Positions 35,189 through 43,433 of a DNA stretch of 64,000 nucleotides are shown here, one piece after another. Source of the DNA: Nesterenkonia natronophila. Its GTDB lineage: Bacteria; Actinomycetota; Actinomycetes; Actinomycetales; Micrococcaceae. The position numbers were made by a program, and so were the translations under genes. Below the pieces are notes generated by a model. The model searched no databases. It had not been told where the DNA came from and was given only the letters and a program-made list of their open reading frames with translations. Each line of letters opens with the position of its first letter. The first letter of the stretch is position 1. The DNA lies in assembly GCF_003595215.1 (NCBI RefSeq), contig NZ_QYZP01000001.1, forward strand, positions 682,001-746,000, written 5' to 3'.

Positions 35189-37570
35189 GTGAAAGATCTA
35201 CTATGGCTCAACGAAGTATCCCTGAAGGACATCGCCCAAGTCGGCGGGAAGAATGCCTCGCTCGGCGAGATGGTGGCCCACCTGTCTGAGGTAGGCGTTC
35301 GGGTCCCAGGTGGTTTCGCGACCACGGCGGACGCCTACCGGCAATTTCTCGCCCACAACGGACTTGATCGAAGGATCCAGGAGGCGCTTGGGGCACTGGA
35401 TATCGAGGACGTTGCGGAGCTCGCCCGTGTCGGTGCGCAGATCCGGTCATGGATCCATGAGCAGCCATTGTCCAGTGAGTTGGAGCATCAAGTCCGGCAC
35501 GCTCACGAGATTCTTATCGCAGAGGATCCTGAGCCTGACTCAGTGACGTGGGCGATTCGTTCAAGTGCCACGGCAGAGGACCTCCCGGACGCGTCCTTCG
35601 CGGGTCAGCAGGAGACTTACCTGAACATCGGGGGAGTCGAGAACGTTTTGGCCGCCCTGCACAGTGTCTTCGCTTCTCTCTACAATGATCGTGCCATCGC
35701 GTACCGCGTTCATCACGGCTTTGCTCATCAAGAAGTTGCTCTCTCGGCGGGTGTGCAGCGCATGGTCCGAGCTGACGTGGGGGCCTCGGGCGTCATGTTC
35801 ACAGTCGATACAGAGACTGGATTCGACCGTGCGGTGTTCATCACCAGCGCCTATGGCCTGGGCGAAGCTGTGGTTCAGGGGGCAGTCAACCCTGACGAGT
35901 TCTACGTCTACAAGCCGGCTCTGCGCGGGGGGCATAAAGCCATCCTGAGCCGATCGCTCGGGGAGAAGGCTGTGGCAATGCGTTATGCCGCTGGCCGTGG
36001 GGTGGAAAGCAGCACGGTGTTTGAAAGAGTGGATCCCGCAGACCAGTCCAGATTCTCGATCACCGATGCTGAGGTCGCCGAGCTCGGTCGCTACGCTTTG
36101 GTGATCGAGGACCACTACGGCAGACCGATGGATATTGAGTGGGCACGGGATGGGATAGACGGCAAGCTTTATATCCTGCAGGCACGTCCGGAGACGGTGG
36201 TGTCTCAAGAATCAAGTCACGTGGTGCGCCGTTTCGTGCTCCACGAGCGTGGTGAAGTGCTGACCAGCGGTCGCGCAATCGGCCAGCGCATCGGAACGGG
36301 TCCGGTGAAGGTCCTCAAGTCGGTGGCCGATATGGAACGGCTGCAGCCAGGGGACGTGCTGGTTGCTGAGGTCACAGACCCAGACTGGGAGCCAATAATG
36401 AAGCGCGCCTCGGCGATCGTCACCGAGCGTGGTGGACGCACCTGTCACGCGGCGATCCTCGCGCGCGAACTTGGTGTTCCAGCGGTGGTGGGAACGGGGG
36501 ATGCGACTCATGCGCTCACCGATGGCGAGCCGGTGACGATCTCCTGTGCGGAGGGGGACAGTGGCATTGTCTACGCTGGCCAGCTCCGTTTCGAGGAAGA
36601 AGTGACTGACCTGAAGCGTATGCCGGAGGCGCCCGTGAAGGTCATGATGAACGTGGGCGCCCCGGAGCGTGCGTTCTCTTTTTCCCAGCTTCCGCATCAC
36701 GGAGTGGGGTTGGCCCGTTTGGAGTTCATCATCAACCATCAGGTAGGAATCCATCCACGAGCACTGTTGGAACGTGACAGCCTGCCCGGGCAGTTGCGTC
36801 ACCGGGTCGACGATAGGATCAGCGCGTATGCGTCACCGAGGGAGTATTTTGTGGGCAGGGTCGCCGAAGGTGTGGCAACTATCGCTGCCAGTTTCGCCCC
36901 CGAGCAGGTAATCGTACGATTCAGCGATTTCAAGACAAATGAGTACTCCAATCTGCTCGGCGGAGAGCTCTTCGAGCCGCAAGAGAGCAATCCGATGCTC
37001 GGATACCGTGGCGCGTCCCGGTATGTCTCCGAGGAGTTCCGGGAGAGTTTCGCGATGGAATGTGAGGCGCTCCGTTTTGTCCGTGAGGATATGGGCCTGG
37101 ACAACGTGTCCATCATGGTGCCTTTCGTGAGGACCGTCCAGGAAGCCCACAGTGTCATTGAGCTGATGGCCAGGAACGGGCTTCGCAGGGGGCAACGAGG
37201 TTTGAAAATCATGATGATGTGCGAGCTGCCCGGTAACGCCCTGCTGGCAGAGGAGTTCTTGGAACACTTCGATGGGTTCTCCATCGGATCCAACGACATG
37301 ACCCAGCTGATACTTGGCGTCGACAGGGATTCGGACCTTGTGGCCCACCTATTTGATGAACGTGACCCAGCTGTGCTCAAGGTCCTCGCCAATGTCATCG
37401 CAGTCTGTCGAGCGCGGGATAAGTACGTCGGCATCTGCGGCCAGGGACCCTCAGACTATCCGGATCTGGCCCAATGGCTCGTGGAGCAGGGCATTGATTC
37501 AGTGTCGCTGACCCCGGACACTGTGGTGCAGACGTGGCTCTCCTTGGCGTCGGAGGGCCAGTTGAATTAG
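35189..37570 (+). CDS. ppsA: Phosphoenolpyruvate synthase
   Basis: A 793-residue enzyme making PEP, AMP and phosphate from pyruvate and ATP. The N-terminal ATP-grasp domain opens with [11 protein letters not shown] and contains [20 protein letters not shown]. The central phosphohistidine domain has GGRTCHAAI, with the transferable phosphate on His420 and the regulatory Thr418 two residues before. The C-terminal TIM barrel has the acid-base Cys750 in GICGQGPSD. Start is GTG 35189 with GAGGAG upstream. With ppsR and the flavin-type gene it forms a three-gene transcript of the island. Confidence 0.95.
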   Translation: MKDLLWLNEVSLKDIAQVGGKNASLGEMVAHLSEVGVRVPGGFATTADAYRQFLAHNGLDRRIQEALGALDIEDVAELARVGAQIRSWIHEQPLSSELEHQVRHAHEILIAEDPEPDSVTWAIRSSATAEDLPDASFAGQQETYLNIGGVENVLAALHSVFASLYNDRAIAYRVHHGFAHQEVALSAGVQRMVRADVGASGVMFTVDTETGFDRAVFITSAYGLGEAVVQGAVNPDEFYVYKPALRGGHKAILSRSLGEKAVAMRYAAGRGVESSTVFERVDPADQSRFSITDAEVAELGRYALVIEDHYGRPMDIEWARDGIDGKLYILQARPETVVSQESSHVVRRFVLHERGEVLTSGRAIGQRIGTGPVKVLKSVADMERLQPGDVLVAEVTDPDWEPIMKRASAIVTERGGRTCHAAILARELGVPAVVGTGDATHALTDGEPVTISCAEGDSGIVYAGQLRFEEEVTDLKRMPEAPVKVMMNVGAPERAFSFSQLPHHGVGLARLEFIINHQVGIHPRALLERDSLPGQLRHRVDDRISAYASPREYFVGRVAEGVATIAASFAPEQVIVRFSDFKTNEYSNLLGGELFEPQESNPMLGYRGASRYVSEEFRESFAMECEALRFVREDMGLDNVSIMVPFVRTVQEAHSVIELMARNGLRRGQRGLKIMMMCELPGNALLAEEFLEHFDGFSIGSNDMTQLILGVDRDSDLVAHLFDERDPAVLKVLANVIAVCRARDKYVGICGQGPSDYPDLAQWLVEQGIDSVSLTPDTVVQTWLSLASEGQLN

Positions 37571-37588
37571 GCGGTTTTCACCTTGCAG

Positions 37589-38740
37589 CTAACCCAGCCC
37601 CAACTTCGCCGGCGTCCTGAGCGAATCATATTGAGGTGCAATGTGTGCAGGCTCACGCTCCAACTCATCCACAGTCCATCCCGCGTATCTCAAGACGCCG
37701 TCGATCCCAGCTTGCTGAAAGACTGCTCGCTGCCGGGTGGCTCCGTTGCCGTGAGTCAGCAACAGCTTCAGCCCGGAGTGGACGCGGTCGGCGTCACCGA
37801 ACTCTTTGAGGTAGGGCCACGCGTGATTGAGTGCCTGCCACACCACCACCTCGGCGGGACGCGGTGCGCCTGTGAAAGGGTCAAGAAGCCGAGCGTCCAA
37901 GCCATACTTCGCGGCCTGCCAGTGGGCCACGTCGAGCAATTCAGCCTCGGGTTGTTGGCGAGGAGGCCGGTCGATCGCCGCGCACACCAGGGCGCGGATG
38001 AGCGCAGCGAGCACCACCGCCTCCGGAGTCTGCAGCTGCACGTCACAGGCACGGACTTCGATGGTGGGGTGACTCCTCGACAACCGGGCAAGCCAACAGA
38101 TGCCAGCGTGCTCGGCCACCACATCGGTCGCCAACAGGGCCTCAACCCGAGTCTGGTAGTCCGTGAAATCGTGAAAAGGTGGGGGCACACCGTTGACCAT
38201 CCAACGCCGGTAGTGGATGCCTCGCCAGCTGGCGAAACCCGAGTCGCGGCCGCGCCAGAAGGGTGAATTTGCTCCGAGGGCGGTGAGGAGCGGAAGCCAG
38301 GGACGGATGCCGTTGAGTGCTTGCACCCCGGTCTCCGGGTCGGGGACGCTCACGTGGACGTGCATACCGTTGATGTATTGGTCTGCAGCGATTGCTGGTG
38401 CCAATTCGGTCAACTGCAGGTACCTGGCCTCCTCGCTCACAGCTGCATTGGGTTCGCCGATGCTGGGTGCGGTTCCCAAAGCAGCAGCGATCATGTCGAA
38501 TTGTCCTGCCACGGACGCCAGTTTCCTCCGAAAGGTCAGCAGCGCCGAGGTCGCGGTGCCGACGTTCTCAAACACGCCGGAGGCGTGTTCGACCTGGCAG
38601 GAAAGCCACTCCCGAGAGGCGACCCCGCCGTGGGCTGTGATTCCTTGGAGAATGTTCGTCTCGTGGTTGGTAGGTGTTACTGGCAACATGAGGCGCCGAC
38701 CCACCAAGAGGAACTCCTCCTCTATACCGATCGAGGTCAT
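37589..38740 (-). CDS. Carboxylate-amine ligase, YbdK-type (glutamate-cysteine ligase 2 family)
   Basis: A 383-residue ATP-dependent ligase. SIGIEEEFLLV at residues 3-13 is the N-terminal signature, followed by HVHVSVPDPETG and the conserved RACDVQLQTPEAVVLAALIRALV. Family members show weak gamma-glutamylcysteine ligase activity; the natural role is unclear. I chose ATG 38740; its first bases overlap the stop of a 27-codon leader ORF (ATGA), and an in-frame TTG at 38794 is less likely. A box of the island type lies 160 bp upstream. It converges on ppsA with an 18-bp gap. Confidence 0.88.
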   Translation of the reverse strand: MTSIGIEEEFLLVGRRLMLPVTPTNHETNILQGITAHGGVASREWLSCQVEHASGVFENVGTATSALLTFRRKLASVAGQFDMIAAALGTAPSIGEPNAAVSEEARYLQLTELAPAIAADQYINGMHVHVSVPDPETGVQALNGIRPWLPLLTALGANSPFWRGRDSGFASWRGIHYRRWMVNGVPPPFHDFTDYQTRVEALLATDVVAEHAGICWLARLSRSHPTIEVRACDVQLQTPEAVVLAALIRALVCAAIDRPPRQQPEAELLDVAHWQAAKYGLDARLLDPFTGAPRPAEVVVWQALNHAWPYLKEFGDADRVHSGLKLLLTHGNGATRQRAVFQQAGIDGVLRYAGWTVDELEREPAHIAPQYDSLRTPAKLGLG

Positions 38741-38820
38741 GAGGTCGGCGTGCCCTCTGCTTCGAAGGGCTCCGGGAGGTGTCGGGTGAGCCAAGCCGTC
38801 CCCGCGGTTGGGAGCGTCAT
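38737..38820 (-). CDS. Putative 27-residue leader peptide coupled to ybdK-type gene
   Basis: A 27-codon frame, MTLPTAGTAWLTRHLPEPF at its start, begins at ATG 38820 with GAAAGGA at ideal distance and ends in TCATGA, where the stop overlaps the ligase start codon. The good ribosome binding site belongs to this ORF, not to the ligase ATG, which has none. This suggests that the ligase is translated by coupling. No family is recognisable. Confidence 0.5.
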   Translation of the reverse strand: MTLPTAGTAWLTRHLPEPFEAEGTPTS

Positions 38821-38891
38821 CGAAGTCCTTTCACTCTCTGCCCACGGTCGTACGGGCTGACTCCACTGTGGGCTCCAGGTTCGGTAACGCC

Positions 38892-38908
38892 AAGGGCCAT
38901 TGGTCCCA
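38892..38908 (-). promoter_or_regulatory. Island box C: DosR/OsdR-like site upstream of the leader ORF and ligase
   Basis: Read towards the ligase the site is TGGGACCAATGGCCCTT, matching the hsp20 box at 15 of 17 positions. It is centred 80 bp before the leader ORF ATG. Confidence 0.65.
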
Positions 38909-38947
38909 CCAGTCCTACGAGACCTCATTCGGGGCTAGGCGAGGAGA

Positions 38948-39613
38948 TTAGAGCGCCAGCAGCCCATCAACCACTTCGATAAGGTCCTCACCACGGACAT
39001 CAGCGGCATGAAAGATCTCTCCGGGTTCCCCTTCGAGCCGAGAGCACCAACCGGCTAGTGCACCAACTTTCTTGGCGCCATGGCAGTCCCAAGCGTGCAC
39101 CGCCACCAGCGCCATACGGTCCAATTCGCAGTTCAGAACCTTAGCTGTGTGATGGTACACATCAGGTGCAGGCTTCCAGACACCTACCGCATCGGAGGTC
39201 ACCACGTGGTCGACGTAGTCCTCCAGCCCGGCTCCGGAAAGAAACGAGCGTGTGTTGTCCGGGTCCCCAACGGTAAGGCAGCCGATTATGACCCCGGCTT
39301 TGGAGAGTCTTTCCATCGCAGGGCCCGCATCCGGGAACGCCGGGACCTCGGCGAAACCCTGCAAGACGTAGTCAATAGCGTCCTCAGACATCTTCTGCTT
39401 GGTCTCAGTGCGGAGCGCCTGGCGGGCGGTTCGGGTGAAGTCCGGGTTGTCGCCGGCAAGGCTCAGCGCCATAGCGTCACGCTGGAATCGCATGAAGAAC
39501 GGTCCCAGTACCGCAGCCGACTGCCCGACCTCCTCAAGTCTGACCCCGATGGGGTCAAGGTCGAGCAGAGTCTCTAGGACATCGAAGACAACGGCATCCA
39601 CGCGACGAACCAT
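38948..39613 (-). CDS. HAD-superfamily hydrolase (haloacid dehalogenase type II-like)
   Basis: A 221-residue HAD protein. Motif I is VVFDVLETLLDL with the nucleophile Asp near residue 9; the usual second Asp is replaced by Leu, as in L-2-haloacid dehalogenases. Motif II is CLTVGDP, motif III the Lys in VWKPAPDVYHHTA, and motif IV HAWDCHGAKKVG. ATG 39613 has AAGGAG 7 nt upstream. The real substrate is unknown; most such proteins are not dehalogenases in vivo. It is minus strand, upstream of the ligase unit, with its own gap. Confidence 0.85.
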   Translation of the reverse strand: MVRRVDAVVFDVLETLLDLDPIGVRLEEVGQSAAVLGPFFMRFQRDAMALSLAGDNPDFTRTARQALRTETKQKMSEDAIDYVLQGFAEVPAFPDAGPAMERLSKAGVIIGCLTVGDPDNTRSFLSGAGLEDYVDHVVTSDAVGVWKPAPDVYHHTAKVLNCELDRMALVAVHAWDCHGAKKVGALAGWCSRLEGEPGEIFHAADVRGEDLIEVVDGLLAL

Positions 39614-39720
39614 GCGAGGCTCCTTCTCCACAGAGGCGGCGGACCTGCTAGTTGCCACAGTTTACCTCTAGCGCAGGTGACATTGTCGAATAGCATGGTG
39701 AAAAATGTGTGCTTTCGGTC

Positions 39721-39743
39721 AGTACGCATGGTGTAGGCGTACT
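39721..39743. promoter_or_regulatory. Perfect inverted repeat just before the DUF2243 gene
   Basis: AGTACGC (39721-39727) and GCGTACT (39737-39743) are perfect 7-bp inverted arms around 9 nt, ending 14 bp before ATG 39758 and next to its ribosome binding site. It could be a repressor operator or an RNA hairpin that limits translation. Confidence 0.5.
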
Positions 39744-39757
39744 CGCGAGGTGAAGAC

Positions 39758-40249
39758 ATGACTCAGGCTCAGAGCCAGAGGGTTCAGCAAGTGGATCATC
39801 GTCGATCCGTCTGGGTGGCAGCGCTTCTGGGTGCGGCTATCATGGCAGCGGTTGACCAAATCGTCTTTCATCAGATTCTCGCTTGGCACCATTTCTATGA
39901 CCGCAGCACCTCTGATATCGCTTTGCTGTCAGACGGTGTACTCCACGCCGCCGAGCTCGTCATGCTCGTAGCGGGGATCTTTCTCATGGCTGATCTCAGC
40001 CGTCGCCAGGCTCTGCACAAGGCCTCAGCGTGGGGCGGGTTCTTCCTCGGGGCGGGAGCGTTCCAGATTTTTGACGGCGTCGTTAACCATAAGATCCTGC
40101 GCCTCCACCAGATCCGGTACGACGTCGACAACCTTCTCCTATATGACCTGGTATGGAATCTCGCCGGCGCCGCGCTCCTCATGATCGGCGCGATGATCAC
40201 CTGGCGAGCCGGACGACGATTGAAAAAGGCGCGTCACTCCCATGTGTGA
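39758..40249 (+). CDS. DUF2243 membrane protein
   Basis: A 163-residue membrane protein with four hydrophobic segments (about 20-38, 68-85, 95-112, 130-148). The DUF2243 hallmarks are FHQILAWHHFYD at 47-58 and FDGVVNHKILRLHQIR near 110-125, rich in conserved His. The histidines suggest metal or heme contact but no function is established. GAGG lies before the ATG. It is followed after 27 bp by a CtaG-like protein, a pairing known from other bacteria. Confidence 0.82.
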   Translation: MTQAQSQRVQQVDHRRSVWVAALLGAAIMAAVDQIVFHQILAWHHFYDRSTSDIALLSDGVLHAAELVMLVAGIFLMADLSRRQALHKASAWGGFFLGAGAFQIFDGVVNHKILRLHQIRYDVDNLLLYDLVWNLAGAALLMIGAMITWRAGRRLKKARHSHV

Positions 40250-40276
40250 ACCTGCCTGCTCGAACCTAAGCGCATC

Positions 40277-41080
40277 ATGACGGGGTGGTGGGTACCGGCT
40301 CTGCTCGGTGGGGCACTCATTGGCGGGTACGGCTGGGCGCTGTTCCTTCGCCCCAGTACGCTGCCGAAGTGGTCACTGTGGCGGACGCTAGCCTGGACGG
40401 CCGGGGTGCTTGCGGTTGTCATCGCTCTCAGCCCGCCGTTAGTTGAGCCCGCCCACCACGATCACCGCTATCACATGGCCCAACATCTATTTCTGGGAAT
40501 GTACGCACCGCTGGGTCTGGTCCTTGGTGCCCCACTCACCTTACTGCTGGGTGCCCTGCCCCGGCGCGGTCAGCTCGGGCTGACGCGACTTCTCCGGAGT
40601 GGACCCGTACATGCTGTCTCTCATCCCATTTCAGCTGCGGTGCTCAATATCGGCGGGATGTTCGTCCTCTATCTCACTCCGCTCTACACCATCAGCATGG
40701 AACGGCAGGAGATCCATTGGTTGGTCCTGGCCCACTTTTTGCTGGCGGGTTACCTCTACACGTGGTCGATCGCCGGGCCTGATCCGGCGCCTCGCCGCCC
40801 AGGCATGGCCACGCGGGTAACGGTGCTCATTCTTGCCGCGGGTGCCCACGCGTTTCTCGCCAAGTTCCTCTATGCCAATTCAGCGCAGTTCGCCGACGGC
40901 CACGGTCATAGTCATAGTCACGATGAAGCCGCATCAATGGAGGCTGCCGCCCAGTGGATGTATTACGGCGGGGACATCGCAGAGGTCGCACTAGCTGTGA
41001 TGCTTTTCTCCTGGTGGTATCGCCGTCGCAAGTCATCGCAGAAGCCTGCGTCTGCACTCGCTACGGCCTCTACAAGATAG
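40277..41080 (+). CDS. Cytochrome c oxidase assembly (CtaG/caa3-type) membrane protein
   Basis: A 267-residue protein with about seven transmembrane segments and conserved histidines (EPAHHDHRYHMAQHLFLGM near 55-75, HWLVLAHFLLAGYLYTW later), the pattern of the caa3_CtaG family thought to help copper delivery to oxidase. A His-rich loop DGHGHSHSHDE near 213 could bind metal. No oxidase genes are in the window. No clear ribosome binding site precedes ATG 40277. It probably forms an operon with the DUF2243 gene. Confidence 0.85.
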   Translation: MTGWWVPALLGGALIGGYGWALFLRPSTLPKWSLWRTLAWTAGVLAVVIALSPPLVEPAHHDHRYHMAQHLFLGMYAPLGLVLGAPLTLLLGALPRRGQLGLTRLLRSGPVHAVSHPISAAVLNIGGMFVLYLTPLYTISMERQEIHWLVLAHFLLAGYLYTWSIAGPDPAPRRPGMATRVTVLILAAGAHAFLAKFLYANSAQFADGHGHSHSHDEAASMEAAAQWMYYGGDIAEVALAVMLFSWWYRRRKSSQKPASALATASTR

Positions 41081-41182
41081 CTGGGATCATCCGCCCGCCT
41101 CGCGCACTCAGGTGTCGAGGGCCGAGAGAGTCGCACGCAGTAGTGACGCAGCGCAGTCAGGCTCTCATTGGGAAAGTGCCTG

Positions 41183-41199
41183 TAGGACCAATGGCCCTA
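41183..41199 (+). promoter_or_regulatory. Island box B: DosR/OsdR-like site upstream of hsp20
   Basis: TAGGACCAATGGCCCTA, one base different from box A. It is centred 136 bp before the hsp20 ATG. The remaining gap 41200-41326 shows no gene; CAGTCTTCGGCCAT near 41208 may be a second weak site. Confidence 0.65.
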
Positions 41200-41326
41200 C
41201 TCGGCACAGTCTTCGGCCATTCACAATGAATTGAGCCCAGAGAAGGGCCCGAGAGCTGCCAAGCGTCAGAGTCTCAGGCGAGCACACTTCTGCTATCGAG
41301 AACCTGATCACCCTCAGGAGATAACC

Positions 41327-41761
41327 ATGACACAGTCCATGTCACGTTTCGACCCCTTCGCCGGCCTCGACAGTCTGCGTCGCGAACTGTTCGACGACGG
41401 GCTCCTGCGCGGCACCCGAGAAAAACTTCCCACCACAGATGTGTACACGAATAACGACAATGAACTAGTGGTGGAGGCCCACCTGCCTCATTTCAAGGAA
41501 GACGACATCACTATCAGCGTTGATAGGGGCTCACTCGTCATTCAAGCCGAGCGCCACGAGCGCGAAGACGACAAGAACAAGAAGTACGTGATGCGGGAGA
41601 GCAGCAGCAGCTTCTACCGAAACATTAGATTGCCGGAGGGAGCGGAGATGAGGGACGCCGAGGCTTCATTCCACGAGGGTGTTCTCGCCGTGAAGGTCCC
41701 TCTCAGAGAAACGACCGTGCCAACCAAGATTCCAATAGCAAGTAGGCACGAAAGCGAGTGA
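41327..41761 (+). CDS. Hsp20 / alpha-crystallin family small heat shock protein
   Basis: A 144-residue chaperone that holds unfolding proteins. The N-terminal MSRFDPFAGLDSLRRELF is typical; the alpha-crystallin domain runs from about 35 (DVYTNNDNELVVEAHLP) to 125, with SSSSFYRNIRLPEGA and the ending EGVLAVKVPL. A C-terminal tail with a weak I-x-I-like TKIPIA follows. CAGGAG precedes ATG 41327. Hsp20 is the best known member of dormancy regulons (HspX), which fits the upstream box. A small membrane-protein gene follows after 51 bp. Confidence 0.93.
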   Translation: MTQSMSRFDPFAGLDSLRRELFDDGLLRGTREKLPTTDVYTNNDNELVVEAHLPHFKEDDITISVDRGSLVIQAERHEREDDKNKKYVMRESSSSFYRNIRLPEGAEMRDAEASFHEGVLAVKVPLRETTVPTKIPIASRHESE

Positions 41762-41778
41762 CCCCGCGGCGCGCGGGG
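41762..41778 (+). terminator. GC hairpin right after hsp20
   Basis: CCCCGCG and CGCGGGG form a perfect 7-bp stem with loop GCG immediately after the hsp20 stop. No T-tract follows, so it may attenuate or protect rather than terminate before the small gene at 41813. Confidence 0.5.
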
Positions 41779-41812
41779 TAGGCCGGTCTTAGTCACAGGA
41801 GGAGCGTGAGAC

Positions 41813-41986
41813 ATGTTTGCGGGGACTTTCTACTTAGGACTCTTCGTCACCATATTCTCTGTCCTGCTGACCGTTTTCATATTGACGGTCACCCTCCTCA
41901 TGCTGGTCCTGACATATAAGCCCAAGCGGCGGCTTGGCACTGCTGCGGAGAACCTCAAACGTCTGAGCGTCCATAGGAAAGATTGA
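41813..41986 (+). CDS. Small single-pass membrane protein (57 residues)
   Basis: A 57-residue protein starting MFAGTFYLGLFVTIF, with one long hydrophobic stretch (about residues 5-33) followed by a basic tail YKPKRRLG and ending HRKD. An excellent AGGAGGAG stands 9 nt before ATG 41813, which makes it a credible gene although short. It follows hsp20 and is probably read from the same promoter, so it may belong to the island regulon. No family recognised; N-out/C-in topology is suggested by the basic tail. Confidence 0.65.
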   Translation: MFAGTFYLGLFVTIFSVLLTVFILTVTLLMLVLTYKPKRRLGTAAENLKRLSVHRKD

Positions 41987-42074
41987 CTTCTCCAGGTGCG
42001 GGTTGGAAAGTCGACTGGATGATTCGGGCGACTGCGTGCTTTGTTCGGCGTGCTGCCGCCTCATGATGGCAGGT

Positions 42075-43262
42075 TCATCGGCGTTCCTCAGCGCCGACAG
42101 CGGGTTGCACGATCTCTGACTCGGGTGGGCCAGCGTCCATCTCGCGGTGAGTCTTACGTGGCCACTTGTCATAGAAGTCCAGAAGCTGCGCGCCGAGGCC
42201 GAAGAGCACCATTGCTAGCCATACTGCAATGTTCAGCCAGGGAACGTGCAGGGCAGTGATGAGGATGACTCCGCCAACCACAGCTTTCAGCGCGGGTCGT
42301 TGTGCGCCGCGGAATATCAGCCGTCCGATGAAGTAAGAGCCATAGATGAACGTCGCCAGTGTCAACAACAGCCATATCAAGATGCCGACCAGACCCAGGG
42401 GTGCCCCAATGATGGTGATGAGAAGGATCACCAGCACAACCGGAACCGCGATTGAGGCGATGAACCCCACCAGCAGTGCTTTCCACGGGGAACGCATGAG
42501 CTGATCCGTCACCCGCGTGAGCCTGCCTGGGAATAGGAGCCCTGCGAGCAGGGTGATGAGGCTTAATGCGACGAGTGCATAAAGCAGGCCAAAGAGCCAG
42601 ACCAGGAACATCCCCCCGGGAGAGGACTCTCTTTCGGGTGCCGGAGTGGCGGCGATCCGCTCCACGGAGCCGTTGACGGAGCCATCAGCGACCGCTGCCT
42701 CCCGGTTGCTGTAGTAGGTGACGTCTCTCCCGACGGTGCCGCCGATGGTCAGAGCATCCACGCTGGCTACGAGATCTCGACCAATGTCTCCACCGATTTC
42801 CACCTCGCCGGCAGCGCCGACGAGGTCCTCGCCGACTGATCCTTCTCCGGTGAGGTTCAGGGCCGCAGCGAATACGGACGCGCTGCGTCCAATATCACCA
42901 CTGATGAAGACGTCTTGCGCCGCGAGGCGCACATTGCCGTCGATGTCACCGGTGATGGTGATGGTCTGAGCGGCTGCGATGATGTCACCAGAGACGTCGC
43001 CGCTTACGTTAACGCTCCTTCCGGCGACATAGACATCACCTTGAATATCCTCTGATACGTCAATGACGGAGCCACTCAGAAACTGTGGGCCGTCCTCCTC
43101 GCCTGCTCCGGAGCCGGCGGTCGCAGTGGTCGACGTGATTGAGTTCGGGGAGGCCCCTGACATCCCGTCGAAACCCCCTGCATTTGCAGCTGAGCCCACG
43201 AGAAGAACTCCTGCCACTGCCGATGTGGCTGCATATAACAAGCTTCGAGACAGTCCTCGCAT
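42075..43262 (-). CDS. Secreted/membrane protein with bactofilin-like (polymer-forming) repeats
   Basis: A 395-residue protein. Residues 1-28 are a signal peptide (basic start, hydrophobic core, ANA-GG cleavage region). Residues 65-195 are a beta-helix-like series of short repeats such as SVNVSGDVSGDIIAA, ITGDIDGNVRLAA and IGGDIGRDLVAS, the pattern of polymer-forming bactofilin-like proteins. About four transmembrane helices follow (220-360) and a short acidic tail. GGAGGAACC precedes ATG 43262. The repeats would lie outside the membrane. Function unknown; an envelope scaffold is a guess. Confidence 0.8.
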   Translation of the reverse strand: MRGLSRSLLYAATSAVAGVLLVGSAANAGGFDGMSGASPNSITSTTATAGSGAGEEDGPQFLSGSVIDVSEDIQGDVYVAGRSVNVSGDVSGDIIAAAQTITITGDIDGNVRLAAQDVFISGDIGRSASVFAAALNLTGEGSVGEDLVGAAGEVEIGGDIGRDLVASVDALTIGGTVGRDVTYYSNREAAVADGSVNGSVERIAATPAPERESSPGGMFLVWLFGLLYALVALSLITLLAGLLFPGRLTRVTDQLMRSPWKALLVGFIASIAVPVVLVILLITIIGAPLGLVGILIWLLLTLATFIYGSYFIGRLIFRGAQRPALKAVVGGVILITALHVPWLNIAVWLAMVLFGLGAQLLDFYDKWPRKTHREMDAGPPESEIVQPAVGAEERR

Positions 43263-43433
43263 GGACGGTTCCTCCCTCTGTGGATCTTCGAACGGGCGTC
43301 TGCAGAGTTGCCGGACACCAAAGCGGATGCCGTATGACGATGAGCCCAGTGGCTTTCACCTGGACTCATTGTGTGGTGAGACGGGCGAGGCTGGTAGAGG
43401 CAAAGGTCCTGTCTTCCGGTGCCTCGGCGCGAA

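Noticed and set aside
38741..38794. TTG start 18 codons upstream for the YbdK-type ligase
   Set aside because: No ribosome binding site, and the conserved SIGIEEEF begins right after ATG 38740, which is coupled to the leader ORF.
41834..42172. Minus-strand frame of about 112 codons opposite the small membrane-protein gene
   Set aside because: No family features; the plus strand has a strong ribosome binding site and a proper membrane helix instead.
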